Below, piece by piece: positions 1 through 7,681 of a stretch of DNA of 44,760 nt. The notes below the pieces were generated by a model that saw only the letters and a program-made list of their open reading frames with translations, made no database searches and was not told the DNA's origin. Origin of the DNA: Pseudomonadota bacterium (GTDB taxonomy: Bacteria; Pseudomonadota; Alphaproteobacteria; Rhodospirillales; Magnetospirillaceae); contig JAEXAH010000062.1 of NCBI GenBank assembly GCA_023458315.1, forward strand, positions 1 to 44,760, given 5' to 3'. Every line of letters begins with the position of its first letter. Position 1 is the first letter of the stretch. The translations under genes and the position numbers were made by a program.

Positions 1-356
1 CGTCAGCCCCGGCCGAAACCGCCGAACCGCCCGCGCCCGCCGCCAATGCCGTCGCCATCGGCAATCCCGCCGCCCGTCAGGCCGAACGCGACGATTACCT
101 GCGCATGGTGTGGGCGCGCATCATGCGCTTTCGCCCCGAACGGGTGACGCTGCGCGGCACCACCCGGTTGCGCTTCACCCTGGCCGCCGATGGCAGCCTG
201 CTGCATGCCGAGGTGGCGGAAAGCAGCGGCAGCGGCCTGTTGGACCGCGCCGCCCTGAACGCCGTGCAGCGGGCGGCACCGTTCCCGCCGCCGCCCGCGG
301 GCGGCGACGGCGACCTCAGCTTCGTCATTCCCTTTCAGTTCCGCCCCGCCGGGTGA
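1..356 (+). CDS. TonB-family C-terminal domain protein (5' truncated)
   Basis: The reading frame is open from base 3 and ends at TGA 354-356; its start lies outside the window. The visible N-terminal part is rich in Ala and Pro, like the periplasm-spanning linker of TonB. It is followed by about 85 residues with the TonB C-terminal pattern: a segment around TTRLRFTLAADGSLLHAEV, then SSGSGLLDRAALNAVQRAAPFPPPP and a final beta strand SFVIPFQFRP. TonB-type proteins pass energy from an ExbB/ExbD complex in the inner membrane to outer-membrane receptors. Neither ExbBD nor a receptor is visible here, so the substrate is unknown. The stop abuts, with no spacer, the stop of the convergent lysR gene. 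Confidence 0.8.
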   Translation, partial: SAPAETAEPPAPAANAVAIGNPAARQAERDDYLRMVWARIMRFRPERVTLRGTTRLRFTLAADGSLLHAEVAESSGSGLLDRAALNAVQRAAPFPPPPAGGDGDLSFVIPFQFRPAG

Positions 357-362
357 TCACCC
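351..362. terminator. Shared 12-bp palindrome at two convergent stops
   Basis: GGGTGATCACCC is a perfect palindrome. It contains the TGA of the TonB-like gene and, on the other strand, the TGA of the LysR gene. No T-run follows on either side, so it is only a weak candidate for a bidirectional terminator. It may simply be the consequence of back-to-back stops. Confidence 0.3.
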
Positions 363-1247
363 CTCGGATGCGGTCGGCGCCCACGGCTCCAGCGAGCGGA
401 CGATGTGCCCCGCCAGCATGTCCACCGCCTTGGACGACGCGCCCGGCGCGCGGTACAGCGCCAGTTCGGTGTCCGGCAGGTCGGGCAGGGCGGCGGCGGC
501 CCCGGCCACCACCAGACCGGGCGCCACCATTTCCTTGGGCAGCACCGCCAGCCCCAGCCCGGCCCGCACCGCCGCCTGCACCCCTGCCAGGCTGGGGCTG
601 GTATAGACGATGCGCCACGGGCGGTTGATTTCGTCCAGGGCGGCCAGCGCCCGGCGGCGGTAAAGGTCGGGACTGGGGGCCAGGACCAACGGCACCGGCT
701 GATCCGGACTCAGCCGCAGCCGTTCCGACCCGGCCCACACCAGCGGCTCGCGCCAGACCTTGGTGCCGTCGGCGCCGCCCTGGGGCTCGCGCTTGCACAG
801 CACCAGATCGTAAAGCCCCTTGGAAAAACCGTCCAACAGGTTGGCGGTGAAGTCGCAATTGACCTCCAGCGCCACCTGGGGGTGGGCACGGGTGAAGCGC
901 GACAGCACATCGGGCAAATGCAGGGTGGCGAAATCCTCGGGCGTTCCCAGCCGCACCACGCCGCCCACATCGGGCTCCAGCAGGCGGATGCGGGCCTCGT
1001 CGGCCAGCGACAGGATGCGGCGGGCATAGACCAGCAGGGTTTCCCCGGCCGCCGTCAGCGCGTGTTCGCGCCGGTCGCGCACGAACACCCGCTGCCCCAG
1101 CCCGTCCTCGAGGCGGCGGACATGGATGCTGACGGTGGATTGCGTCAGACCCAGCCGCCCGGCCGCCCGGGTGAAGCCGCCGTTTTCGACCACGGCGACG
1201 AAGGTCCGCAGGATGTCCAGGTCAAAGGGCGGCATGGGGATCGGCAT
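357..1247 (-). CDS. LysR-family transcriptional regulator, last gene of the sbtAB operon
   Basis: This is a 296-residue protein, the normal LysR length. The N-terminal winged helix-turn-helix lies at residues 8-65 (FDLDILRTFVAVVENGGFTR, then a recognition helix with LTQSTVSIHVRRLE). The co-inducer-binding domain starts near residue 90. ATG at 1247 was chosen because the LysR homology starts right after it; a second ATG four codons on is possible. The longer open frame upstream is sbtB sequence read in another frame. The gene begins 2 bp after sbtB stops, so it is translated with sbtA-sbtB. LysR proteins such as CcmR, CmpR and CbbR control inorganic-carbon genes, and a role in controlling sbtAB is inferred from position. 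A 26-bp dyad in front of sbtA is the obvious candidate operator. Confidence 0.88.
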   Translation of the reverse strand: MPIPMPPFDLDILRTFVAVVENGGFTRAAGRLGLTQSTVSIHVRRLEDGLGQRVFVRDRREHALTAAGETLLVYARRILSLADEARIRLLEPDVGGVVRLGTPEDFATLHLPDVLSRFTRAHPQVALEVNCDFTANLLDGFSKGLYDLVLCKREPQGGADGTKVWREPLVWAGSERLRLSPDQPVPLVLAPSPDLYRRRALAALDEINRPWRIVYTSPSLAGVQAAVRAGLGLAVLPKEMVAPGLVVAGAAAALPDLPDTELALYRAPGASSKAVDMLAGHIVRSLEPWAPTASEG

Positions 1248-1249
1248 GG

Positions 1250-1531
1250 TCAGGGCACGGTCACGTCGGAAACGAACAGGAACAGGGCATAGTCGCGGCC
1301 GTAACGGCCTTTGACCAGATCGATGATGGTGGATGCGGCCGCCTGGTCGCAAACCATTTCCACCCGGATGTTGCCCGACGCGTCCCACGCGCCGCTGCGC
1401 CGCCCGCGCCGCCCGCGCCCCCGCGCGTCCGACACCGTCCAGGCCGGGGCTCCGGCCGCTTCCAGGTCGCGCAGCAGGGCGCTTTCCACGGCGGCCTCGG
1501 TGATCACCGTCACCAGCTTGTGCGTGGTCAT
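1250..1531 (-). CDS. sbtB: SbtB-like PII-family regulatory protein
   Basis: A 93-residue protein with a PII-like ferredoxin fold: a first strand KLVTVITEAAVESALLRDLE, an Arg/Gly-rich T-loop around residues 37-48, and a last strand pair RVEMVCDQAA and DYALFLFVSDVTV. SbtB proteins bind adenine nucleotides and modulate the bicarbonate transporter SbtA. The start ATG overlaps the sbtA stop by one base (TGATG), so the two are translationally coupled. The protein ends in VTVP and has no C-terminal Cys pair, unlike cyanobacterial SbtB proteins with a redox-active CGPxGC tail. The family call rests on fold pattern and the adjacent sbtA; the sequence is divergent. Confidence 0.75.
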   Translation of the reverse strand: MTTHKLVTVITEAAVESALLRDLEAAGAPAWTVSDARGRGRRGRRSGAWDASGNIRVEMVCDQAAASTIIDLVKGRYGRDYALFLFVSDVTVP

Positions 1532-2484
1532 CACAGCACCCCCCGCGCCAGATGCAGGCTGCCCGCCAGCTTGTGATACAGCGGAATGCCCGCCAGGATG
1601 TTGAAGGGAAAGGTCACGCCCAGCGCCGCCGTCAGCGAGAAGGTGGGGTTGGCCTCGGGGACGATCAGCCGGAAGGCCGCCGGAACCGCGATGTACGAGG
1701 CGCTGGCCGCCAGCGTCGCCATCAGCACCGTGCCGCCCACCGACAGCCCCAGCAGCAGCGCCAGGGAACCGCCGACCGCCGCCCCCAGCAGGGGCATGGC
1801 GATGCCGAACCCCACCAGGAACAACCCGTGCCGCCGCAGGCTGCCCAGGTGGCTGGCGGCGATCAGCCCCATTTCCAGCAGGAACAGCGCCAGCACGCCC
1901 TTGAACAGATCGAAGAACAGGAACTTGATGGGCTGCACCCCCTGTTCGCCCGCCAGCCAGCCGATCAGCAGGCCGCCCACCAGCAGCACGATGCTTTTGC
2001 CGCACAGCACCTCGTGCGCCATGCGCCCCCACCGGCCGTCACCGGACAGGCCGCGCACCAGCAGAACGCCGACCACGATGGCCGGAATTTCCAGCACCAC
2101 CACGAACAGCGGCATGTATTCCTCGAACCCGATCTGGCGATAGCCGAGATAGGCCACCGCCACCGCGAAGGTGCCGACGCTGACCGAACCGTAATGGGCG
2201 GCGATGGCGGCGGCGTCGGCGCGGCCGAACCGCCCCAGCCAGCGCAGCAGCGGATAGCCCATCAGGGTCAGCACCACCCCCATGGCCGCCACCGCCGCGA
2301 TCTGCGGCGCCAGCGCCAGCGCCGATTGCTTGGCCAGTTCGACGCCGCCCTTGAGGCCGATGGCCACCAGCAGAACCATGCTGAGGAATTCGTAGACCGG
2401 ACCGGGCAGCCGCAATTCCGACCGCAACAGGCCGGCCGCGACGCCCAGCACGAAGAACAGGATCACCGGATCGAGTGTCATCAT
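1531..2484 (-). CDS. sbtA: Sodium-dependent bicarbonate transporter family (SbtA / DUF897)
   Basis: A 317-residue, very hydrophobic protein with about ten membrane helices in two repeats, as in the Sbt_1 (DUF897) family. It starts MMTLDPVILFFVLGVAAGLLR and has the family's cytoplasmic middle loop (GDGRWGRMAHEVLCGKS) and a C-terminal repeat containing SASYIAVPAAFRLIVPEANP. SbtA imports bicarbonate with sodium in cyanobacteria; in heterotrophic or phototrophic proteobacteria the substrate is less certain. There are two adjacent ATG codons (2484 and 2481). The ribosome site GAGGGGG favours the second by spacing. It is first in an operon with the PII-like partner and a LysR gene. Confidence 0.88.
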   Translation of the reverse strand: MMTLDPVILFFVLGVAAGLLRSELRLPGPVYEFLSMVLLVAIGLKGGVELAKQSALALAPQIAAVAAMGVVLTLMGYPLLRWLGRFGRADAAAIAAHYGSVSVGTFAVAVAYLGYRQIGFEEYMPLFVVVLEIPAIVVGVLLVRGLSGDGRWGRMAHEVLCGKSIVLLVGGLLIGWLAGEQGVQPIKFLFFDLFKGVLALFLLEMGLIAASHLGSLRRHGLFLVGFGIAMPLLGAAVGGSLALLLGLSVGGTVLMATLAASASYIAVPAAFRLIVPEANPTFSLTAALGVTFPFNILAGIPLYHKLAGSLHLARGVL

Positions 2485-2540
2485 CGCCCCCTCGGGTCAT
2501 TACGGGGCGGATGCTAGCGGCGACCGTGACATGATGAAAC

Positions 2541-2566
2541 TCAATACATTTCATGAAATGCATTGA
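2541..2566. promoter_or_regulatory. 26-bp dyad upstream of sbtA, candidate LysR operator
   Basis: The run from 2541 to 2566 is an inverted repeat with one mismatched pair (2546/2561). Its core, CATTTCATGAAATG, is a perfect 14-bp palindrome. It lies 57 bp upstream of the sbtA start in a locally AT-rich stretch of the 94-bp gap between sbtA and the DUF2141 gene. No T-run follows, so a terminator is less likely than an operator. The spacing suits LysR binding, and a LysR gene sits in the same operon. Binding is inferred. Confidence 0.5.
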
Positions 2567-2578
2567 ATTTCTCAATGG

Positions 2579-2998
2579 TCAATAGCGCAGGTCGATCGCC
2601 GTCCGCGCCGCCACGCCCTCGGCCGCGTCAAAGGCGCTGGGCTCGAATTGCGGCGGGCCGGACACTTCGGGATTGTTGGACAGGCCATAACCCTCGGTGG
2701 GGATCATGCCCAGAAAGCGGTCCATCTGACCGTTGCCGTTCTCGTCATGATAGACCACCACCGCATAACGGCCCGCCGCCACGCCGGGAAAGGCGAAGGT
2801 CATCTCGCCGGGCCGGGCGGGCTGGGCCTGCACCGCCAGCGCCTTGTCCTCCTTGCGGAAGGTGGCGGGGTCGGAATACAGCGCGGTCTTGACCGTGCCT
2901 TGACCATGCTTGACGCCCCGCACCACCACCTGCACCTCGGCGGCCAGGGCCGAGCCGGAAGCCAGAATCAGCGCGACGGCGAGAATTTTAGAGTTCAT
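2579..2998 (-). CDS. Secreted DUF2141 protein
   Basis: A 139-residue protein with an N-terminal Sec signal peptide (residues 1-20, hydrophobic core ILAVALILASGSALA, cleavage after AA). It then shows the DUF2141 beta-sandwich pattern: VKHGQGTVKTALYSDPATF, FAFPGVAAGRYAVVVYHDEN, GNGQMDRFLGMIPTEGYGLSNN. The DENGNGQMD segment resembles a calcium-loop-like acidic turn and is characteristic of the family. Function is not established; members are periplasmic or extracellular. The start ATG is preceded at good distance by GGAGG; an earlier ATG there is out of frame. It is transcribed away from the octaheme cytochrome gene and toward sbtA. Confidence 0.82.
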   Translation of the reverse strand: MNSKILAVALILASGSALAAEVQVVVRGVKHGQGTVKTALYSDPATFRKEDKALAVQAQPARPGEMTFAFPGVAAGRYAVVVYHDENGNGQMDRFLGMIPTEGYGLSNNPEVSGPPQFEPSAFDAAEGVAARTAIDLRY

Positions 2999-3254
2999 CC
3001 ATGAACCTCCGTGAGTTGTCAGGTATCTTAGAATAGGTTTTATATAAGCATCCATGCGAAATATCATGGCGGGTACACGTCGCACCCGCCGTTGGCGGCC
3101 CGCACTCATATTAGCGGATTGCGAATTATCAACGCGCCGGGCCGTGCGCTTCCGTAAATGATGGATATTGCGCTCCCGTTTCCGAAACGGCGGGCAAAAG
3201 CACCCGTAACCATCGACAGCGCGCCGACAAGGCGCCAAGGAAGCGTCCGCCGTC
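2999..3254. promoter_or_regulatory. Divergent intergenic region with FNR-like site
   Basis: This 256-bp gap separates the DUF2141 gene (leftward) from the octaheme cytochrome gene (rightward). The left part (about 3010-3070) is clearly AT-rich and contains TATATAA and TATTCT on the minus strand, plausible promoter material for the DUF2141 gene. At 3119-3132 TTGCGAATTATCAA matches the FNR/Anr consensus (TTGAT-N4-ATCAA) at 8 of 10 informative positions, with a perfect right half. It lies 122 bp upstream of the cytochrome start, which would suit anaerobic activation. Both calls come from visual pattern matching. Confidence 0.4.
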
Positions 3255-4811
3255 ATGAGAACGACCACCATCGCGGTGGCCGTGGTGATGTGCCTGCTGA
3301 GCGGTTTCGCCAGGGCCAGCACCGCCGACCACAGCAAGTTCGAGTCCCTGAAGGGACCATTCGCCTCGGCCCCCGAGGTGACGAAGGCGTGCCTGGCCTG
3401 CCACACCGAGGCCAGCCACCAGGTGATGAAATCGGTCCACTGGACCTGGGACGTCACCAACCCCAAGACCGGCCAGCGTCTGGGCAAGGCGCGCACCGCC
3501 AATTCCTTTTGCGGGTCGCCGGTGTCCAACGAACCGCGCTGCACGTCGTGCCATGCCGGTTACGGCTGGACCGACGTCCGCCAACCCGCCCCCACCGACC
3601 CCAACGCCGTGGATTGCCTGGTCTGCCACGACCGGTCCGGCCAATATTCCAAGGTCGCCACCGACGCCGGCCATCCGCTGTACGAACCGCGCATGATCGG
3701 CGGCAAGCTGAAGCAGCCGCCGGATTTGATGAAGGCGGCGCAAAGCGTCGGCGATCCCGGCCGCGACAATTGCGGCGCCTGCCATTTCAACGGCGGCGGC
3801 GGCGACGCGGTCAAGCATGGCGACCTGGACAGTTCGCTGAAAAAGCCGTCGCGCGACCTGGACGTGCACATGGCGGCCGACGGCGCCAACATGACCTGCG
3901 CCACCTGCCATACCTTCAACGACCACATTCCGTCCGGGTCGCGTTACATGACCCAGGCCAGCGACCCGCACGGCAAGGATCTGCCCAAGGACGACCACAA
4001 CCGCGCCACCTGCGAATCCTGCCACGGCGACACCCCGCACCAGCAGGCCAAGCTGAACGACCACACCGACAAGGTGGCGTGCCAGACCTGCCACATTCCG
4101 GAATTCGCCCGTGGCGGCATCGCCACCAAGACGTGGTGGGACTGGTCCACCGCCGGGCGCAAGGATGCCGACGGCAAGCCGGTGTTCATCCGGGACGACC
4201 ACGGCCATCTCAGCTATTCCGCCGAAAAGGGCGATTTCCGCTATGGCGAGAACGTGCGCCCCACCTATCGCTGGTACAACGGCGTCATCGACCAGACCAA
4301 CATGGGCGACCGGATCGACGATTCCGGCATCCTGGTGCTGAACCGGCTGCACGGCGCCCCCGGCGAGCCCGGCGCACGCATCTGGCCGTTCAAGGAAATG
4401 CGCGGCAAGCAGCCCTATGACCCGGAACTGAAGACATTGCTGGTCAACCACGTTTTCGGCGACGACGACAGCGCCTTCTGGACCCATTTCGACATCCAGA
4501 AGGCCATCCGGTTCGGCATGGATTACGCGGGCATGCCCTGGAGCGGCAAGATCGACTATATCGAAACCCGCATGTACTGGCCCATCACCCACATGGTGGC
4601 GCCCAAGGAACAGGCGGTGGCGTGCGGCGAGTGCCACACCGCCGCCACCGACGGGCGGCTGGCCGATCTTCCCGGCTTCTACCTGCCCGGGCGGGATTCG
4701 TTCCGCCTGCTCGACATCCTCGGCTTCCTGGCCCTGGGCGGCGCCGTGATCGGCGTCCTGATCCATGGCCTGCTGCGCGTCCTGCTGAACAAGAAGGCCC
4801 GCCATGACTAA
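3255..4811 (+). CDS. Membrane-anchored octaheme cytochrome c, tetrathionate-reductase (OTR) family
   Basis: A 518-residue protein with a Sec signal peptide (residues 1-21) and exactly eight CXXCH haem sites at residues 46, 96, 121, 173, 215, 253, 276 and 457. The long haem-free stretch between the seventh and eighth sites and the NSFCGSPVSNEPRCTSCH region are typical of the OTR family, whose Shewanella member reduces tetrathionate, nitrite and hydroxylamine in vitro. A C-terminal membrane helix (about 484-511) followed by KKARHD anchors it with the haems in the periplasm. The last 8 bp overlap the b561 gene. The likely job is electron exchange between the quinone pool and a periplasmic sulfur or nitrogen compound. 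Substrate and direction cannot be read from sequence. Confidence 0.88.
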   Translation: MRTTTIAVAVVMCLLSGFARASTADHSKFESLKGPFASAPEVTKACLACHTEASHQVMKSVHWTWDVTNPKTGQRLGKARTANSFCGSPVSNEPRCTSCHAGYGWTDVRQPAPTDPNAVDCLVCHDRSGQYSKVATDAGHPLYEPRMIGGKLKQPPDLMKAAQSVGDPGRDNCGACHFNGGGGDAVKHGDLDSSLKKPSRDLDVHMAADGANMTCATCHTFNDHIPSGSRYMTQASDPHGKDLPKDDHNRATCESCHGDTPHQQAKLNDHTDKVACQTCHIPEFARGGIATKTWWDWSTAGRKDADGKPVFIRDDHGHLSYSAEKGDFRYGENVRPTYRWYNGVIDQTNMGDRIDDSGILVLNRLHGAPGEPGARIWPFKEMRGKQPYDPELKTLLVNHVFGDDDSAFWTHFDIQKAIRFGMDYAGMPWSGKIDYIETRMYWPITHMVAPKEQAVACGECHTAATDGRLADLPGFYLPGRDSFRLLDILGFLALGGAVIGVLIHGLLRVLLNKKARHD

Positions 4812-5454
4812 ACGCGACGTGATGATCTACACCCGCTACGAGCGGTTCTGGCACTGGTCCCAGGCGATCCTGGTGTTCACCCTGTTCTTCACCGGATTTC
4901 GGGTGCACGGCAGCCACGACCTGATTCCGTTCGGCCTGGCGGTCCAGGTGCACACCTGGGCGGCCATCGCGCTGATGGCGCTGTGGGTGTTCACCACCTT
5001 CTGGAACTTCACCACCGGCCAGTGGCGGCAATACCTGTTCAAGAAGGGGATCATCAAGGTGATCCGCTTTTACGCCTACGGCATCCTGGTGGGCGAGCCG
5101 CACCCCTACAAGAAGTCGTTGCAGCGCAAGCAGAACGCCCTGCAATCCCTGGCCTACATGACCTTCATGACGCTGATCGGCCCGGCGCTGTGGGCCACCG
5201 GCATCGCCTATCTGCTGTACAATTTGTGGGACCATCATTCCTGGTCCGGCGACGGGCTGTGGGTGGTGGCGGTGCTGCACACCGCCGCCGCCTTCGCCAT
5301 GGGCACCTTCGTGATCATCCACGTCTACATGACCACCACCGGCAAGACGCCGCTGCATTACGTCAGGACCATGATCACCGGCTACGACACCGTGGAACTG
5401 TCCGAGGTCGAGGAAGCCTATCTGAAGGAAACCAAGGCGGCGGATGTCCGCTAG
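4804..5454 (+). CDS. Cytochrome b561-type membrane subunit for the octaheme cytochrome
   Basis: A 216-residue integral membrane protein with four predicted helices and the Ni/Fe-hydrogenase-type cytochrome b561 pattern. It starts MIYTRYERFWHWSQAILVFTLFFTGF, where the HW His is a haem ligand candidate. Others are in VQVHTWAAIAL (helix 2), VAVLHTAAAF and FVIIHVYMTTTG (helix 4). It starts inside the octaheme gene, so the two are co-translated. The family carries electrons between quinones and periplasmic cytochromes, which makes this the natural quinone-facing module of the complex. The C-terminus is cytoplasmic and acidic. Confidence 0.87.
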   Translation: MTKRDVMIYTRYERFWHWSQAILVFTLFFTGFRVHGSHDLIPFGLAVQVHTWAAIALMALWVFTTFWNFTTGQWRQYLFKKGIIKVIRFYAYGILVGEPHPYKKSLQRKQNALQSLAYMTFMTLIGPALWATGIAYLLYNLWDHHSWSGDGLWVVAVLHTAAAFAMGTFVIIHVYMTTTGKTPLHYVRTMITGYDTVELSEVEEAYLKETKAADVR

Positions 5455-5497
5455 GAGGGACATTGCCTGACAGCATTTTTTCAGCGACATTCCCGCC

Positions 5498-6379
5498 ATG
5501 ACGACGGTCACGATCCTCATTGCGGGGGTTTGCGGCGCGGCCACCCTGGCCGCCCTGCGCTGGGCGGTGTGGCGGGGCTTTCGGGCGCCGTGCCCGCCCG
5601 TCACCATGACGCCCGGCGATTTCGGGCTGCACCACCACGACGTCGCCATCCCCACCGCCAACGGCAAGATTCTGGCGGCGTGGCTGGTCCCCGCCGCGCC
5701 CCCGGCGCCGCTGGTGGTGGTCATGCACGGCTGGGGCGCCAACGCCGAATCCATGCTGCCGCTGGCCGCCGTGCTGCACCGCCGCGGCTTTGCCCTGTTG
5801 CTGGTGGACGCCCGCAGCCACGGCCGCAGCGATCCCGACAGCTTTTCCTCGATGCCCCGCTTCGCCGAGGACATCGAGGCCGCCCTGGACTGGCTGGCCG
5901 CCCGGCCCGGCGATGGCAACCGGCCGCCATCGGCGGTGCTGGGCCATTCGGTGGGCGGCGCCGCCGCGCTGCTGGCGGCGTCGCGCCGCCGCGACATCGG
6001 CGCGGTGGTCAGCCTGTCGGCCTTCGACCATCCGTTGCGGGTGATGCGCGCCACCCTGGCCCGCGCCCGCATCCCGTTCCATCCCTTCGGCTGGCTGATC
6101 TGCCGTTATGTAGAGCGGGTGATCGGCGCCCGCTTCGACGCCATCGCCCCCACCGCCACCATCGGCCGCGTCCGTTGTCCGGTGCTGGTGGGACACGGCA
6201 CCCTGGACGACATGGTTTCCCCCGACGCCGCCCGCGCCATCGCCGCCGCCGCGCCGGAAACCGCCCGTCTGGTGCTGCTGGACGGCGCCGGACACGAAGG
6301 CCCGGCCTGTTACGACGAACTGGGCGATCTGCTGGGCGCATTCCTGACCGGCGCCCTGACGGCTTGCCCACAATATTAA
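5498..6379 (+). CDS. Alpha/beta hydrolase with N-terminal membrane helix
   Basis: A 293-residue serine hydrolase fold. An N-terminal hydrophobic helix (residues 4-26) may anchor it. The oxyanion region is VVVMHGWGANAES (74-86). The nucleophile elbow is GHSVGG with Ser151. The acid is probably Asp237 or Asp238 (GTLDDMVSP) and the base His266 (GAGHEG). The pattern fits esterases and peptidase-like hydrolases of the YqkD/BAAT type. The substrate is unknown. It lies 43 bp after the b561 gene, and no strong ribosome site is seen. Co-transcription with the cytochrome pair is possible but a functional link is not evident. Confidence 0.85.
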   Translation: MTTVTILIAGVCGAATLAALRWAVWRGFRAPCPPVTMTPGDFGLHHHDVAIPTANGKILAAWLVPAAPPAPLVVVMHGWGANAESMLPLAAVLHRRGFALLLVDARSHGRSDPDSFSSMPRFAEDIEAALDWLAARPGDGNRPPSAVLGHSVGGAAALLAASRRRDIGAVVSLSAFDHPLRVMRATLARARIPFHPFGWLICRYVERVIGARFDAIAPTATIGRVRCPVLVGHGTLDDMVSPDAARAIAAAAPETARLVLLDGAGHEGPACYDELGDLLGAFLTGALTACPQY

Positions 6380-6432
6380 GCGGGTCTAGCATCGCCCCTG
6401 TGCCGCACCGGCCCCAGCAACAGGAGCGTTCC

Positions 6433-7422
6433 ATGGACCTGAGCACCCGTTACCTCGGCCTGACCCTGAAGACCCCGCTGGTGATGTCGGCCTGTCCGCT
6501 GGGCCTGGACGTGGACGCCATCCGCAAGGCCGAGGAATGCGGCGCGGGCGCGGTGGTGCTGCCGTCCATCTTCCAGGAGGACATCGAGAACGAGATCGAG
6601 GAGATCGAGCACCTCGCCACCCTGGGCGATTCCGAGGCGCTGTCCTATTTCCCCACCCACCTGGCCGAAAATGCCGGGCCGAAGAACTACCTGAACCTGA
6701 TCCGCAAGGCCCGCGCCGCCGTGGACATGCCGGTGATCGCCAGCCTGAACGGAACCTCGCGCAGCGGCTGGATCGATTACGCCCGGCAGATGGAAGAGGC
6801 GGGCGCCAGCGCCATCGAACTGAACGTGTTCTACCTGCCCACCGACCTGTCGCTGTCCGGCCCCGAGGTCGAGGCCCGCCACGTCGAGGTGCTGAAGGCG
6901 GTCAAGCAGGCGGTGAAGATTCCGGTGGCCATCAAGCTCAGCCCCTATTTCAGCTCGCCGGGGGCCATGGTCCAGGCGCTGGACGCCGCCGGGGCCGACG
7001 GCTTCGTGCTGTTCAACCGCTTCTACCAGCCCGACATCGACCTCGAGGAACTGACCCTGCAACGGGATTTGCGCCTCAGCCATCGCGGCGAAATCCGCCT
7101 GCCGCTGCTGTGGATCGGCGCCCTGCACGGCAAGGTCAGGGGCTCGCTGGCCGCCACCTCGGGCGTGCAAAGCGCCGCCGAGGTGGTCAAGTTCCTGTTC
7201 GCCGGCGCCGACGTGGTGATGACCGCCTCGTCCCTGCTGCGCCACGGCGTCGAGCACATGAAGGAACTGCATGACGGTCTGGTCGCCGACCTGCGTGCGC
7301 GCGAGGCCGATTCGGTCGCCGACATCCGCGGCCGCATGAGCCGCGACAAGGTGGCCGACCAAACCGCCTTCGACCGCGTCAATTACATCCGCATCCTGCG
7401 CGGCGGCCGCTACGTCGCCTGA
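6433..7422 (+). CDS. Dihydroorotate-dehydrogenase-like flavoprotein
   Basis: A 329-residue TIM-barrel protein of the dihydroorotate dehydrogenase-like family: MDLSTRYLGLTLKTPLVMSA at the N-terminus, ASLNGTSRSGWIDYA, AIELNVFYLP, VAIKLSPYFSS and the FMN phosphate-binding end LWIGALHGKV through GADVVMTASSLL. True PyrD proteins carry NxSCPNxxG after the barrel's middle strand. Here the equivalent reads ELNVFYLPTD, without that Cys, so it is probably not the pyrimidine enzyme. Relatives are often encoded near pyruvate:ferredoxin oxidoreductases, but none is present here. ATG 6433 follows CAGGAG at 12 bp. The long open frame upstream is a shadow of the hydrolase gene. Confidence 0.85.
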   Translation: MDLSTRYLGLTLKTPLVMSACPLGLDVDAIRKAEECGAGAVVLPSIFQEDIENEIEEIEHLATLGDSEALSYFPTHLAENAGPKNYLNLIRKARAAVDMPVIASLNGTSRSGWIDYARQMEEAGASAIELNVFYLPTDLSLSGPEVEARHVEVLKAVKQAVKIPVAIKLSPYFSSPGAMVQALDAAGADGFVLFNRFYQPDIDLEELTLQRDLRLSHRGEIRLPLLWIGALHGKVRGSLAATSGVQSAAEVVKFLFAGADVVMTASSLLRHGVEHMKELHDGLVADLRAREADSVADIRGRMSRDKVADQTAFDRVNYIRILRGGRYVA

Positions 7423-7443
7423 CCACCAGCCAACGGAGAAAAC

Positions 7444-7614
7444 ATGAGCGAAGACCTGATCAGCGCCGGAAACATCGCCAAGGAACTGGGCGTGTCCGAC
7501 GCCAAGGTGAAGAAGGCCATCAAGGAGCAGGCCATCGAACCGGCCGCCAAGCGCGGCGTGTGCAGCTTCTACAGCCGCGACGCCGTCGCCAGGATCAAGG
7601 CGGCGCTGGGCTGA
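7444..7614 (+). CDS. Small helix-turn-helix protein (56 residues)
   Basis: ATG at 7444, behind CGGAGAA and 21 bp after the flavoprotein gene, opens 56 codons ending TGA at 7612-7614. The product starts MSEDLISAGNIAKELGVSDA and ends ARIKAALG. The pattern ISAGNIAKELGVSDAKVKKAIKE looks like an excisionase/MerR-type HTH, with a short basic wing (AAKRGVCSFYSRDAV) behind it. It lacks any effector domain, so it could be a small DNA-binding protein or an adaptor. Strong codon bias (third-position G/C) supports translation. It ends in front of a GC-rich hairpin and is probably the last gene of this transcript. Confidence 0.7.
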   Translation: MSEDLISAGNIAKELGVSDAKVKKAIKEQAIEPAAKRGVCSFYSRDAVARIKAALG

Positions 7615-7623
7615 ACGCCCCTT

Positions 7624-7648
7624 CCCCGCCGCGCGGCGCGCGGCGGGG
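7624..7648 (+). terminator. GC-rich perfect hairpin after the small HTH gene
   Basis: CCCCGCCGCGCG and its exact complement flank a single central base, giving an ideal stem of about 10-11 pairs with a tiny loop. It starts 10 bp after the stop of the small HTH gene and lies 34 bp before the MBL gene. No T-tract follows, so the call as a transcription terminator is tentative. Confidence 0.5.
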
Positions 7649-7681
7649 ACTTGGCCCGCGGCCAGGGAACGGACCCGGACA

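Noticed and set aside
6433..7422. Dihydroorotate-dehydrogenase-like gene as pyrD
   Set aside because: The catalytic-loop motif of true PyrD is not present and no pyrimidine genes are nearby, so the name pyrD was not used.
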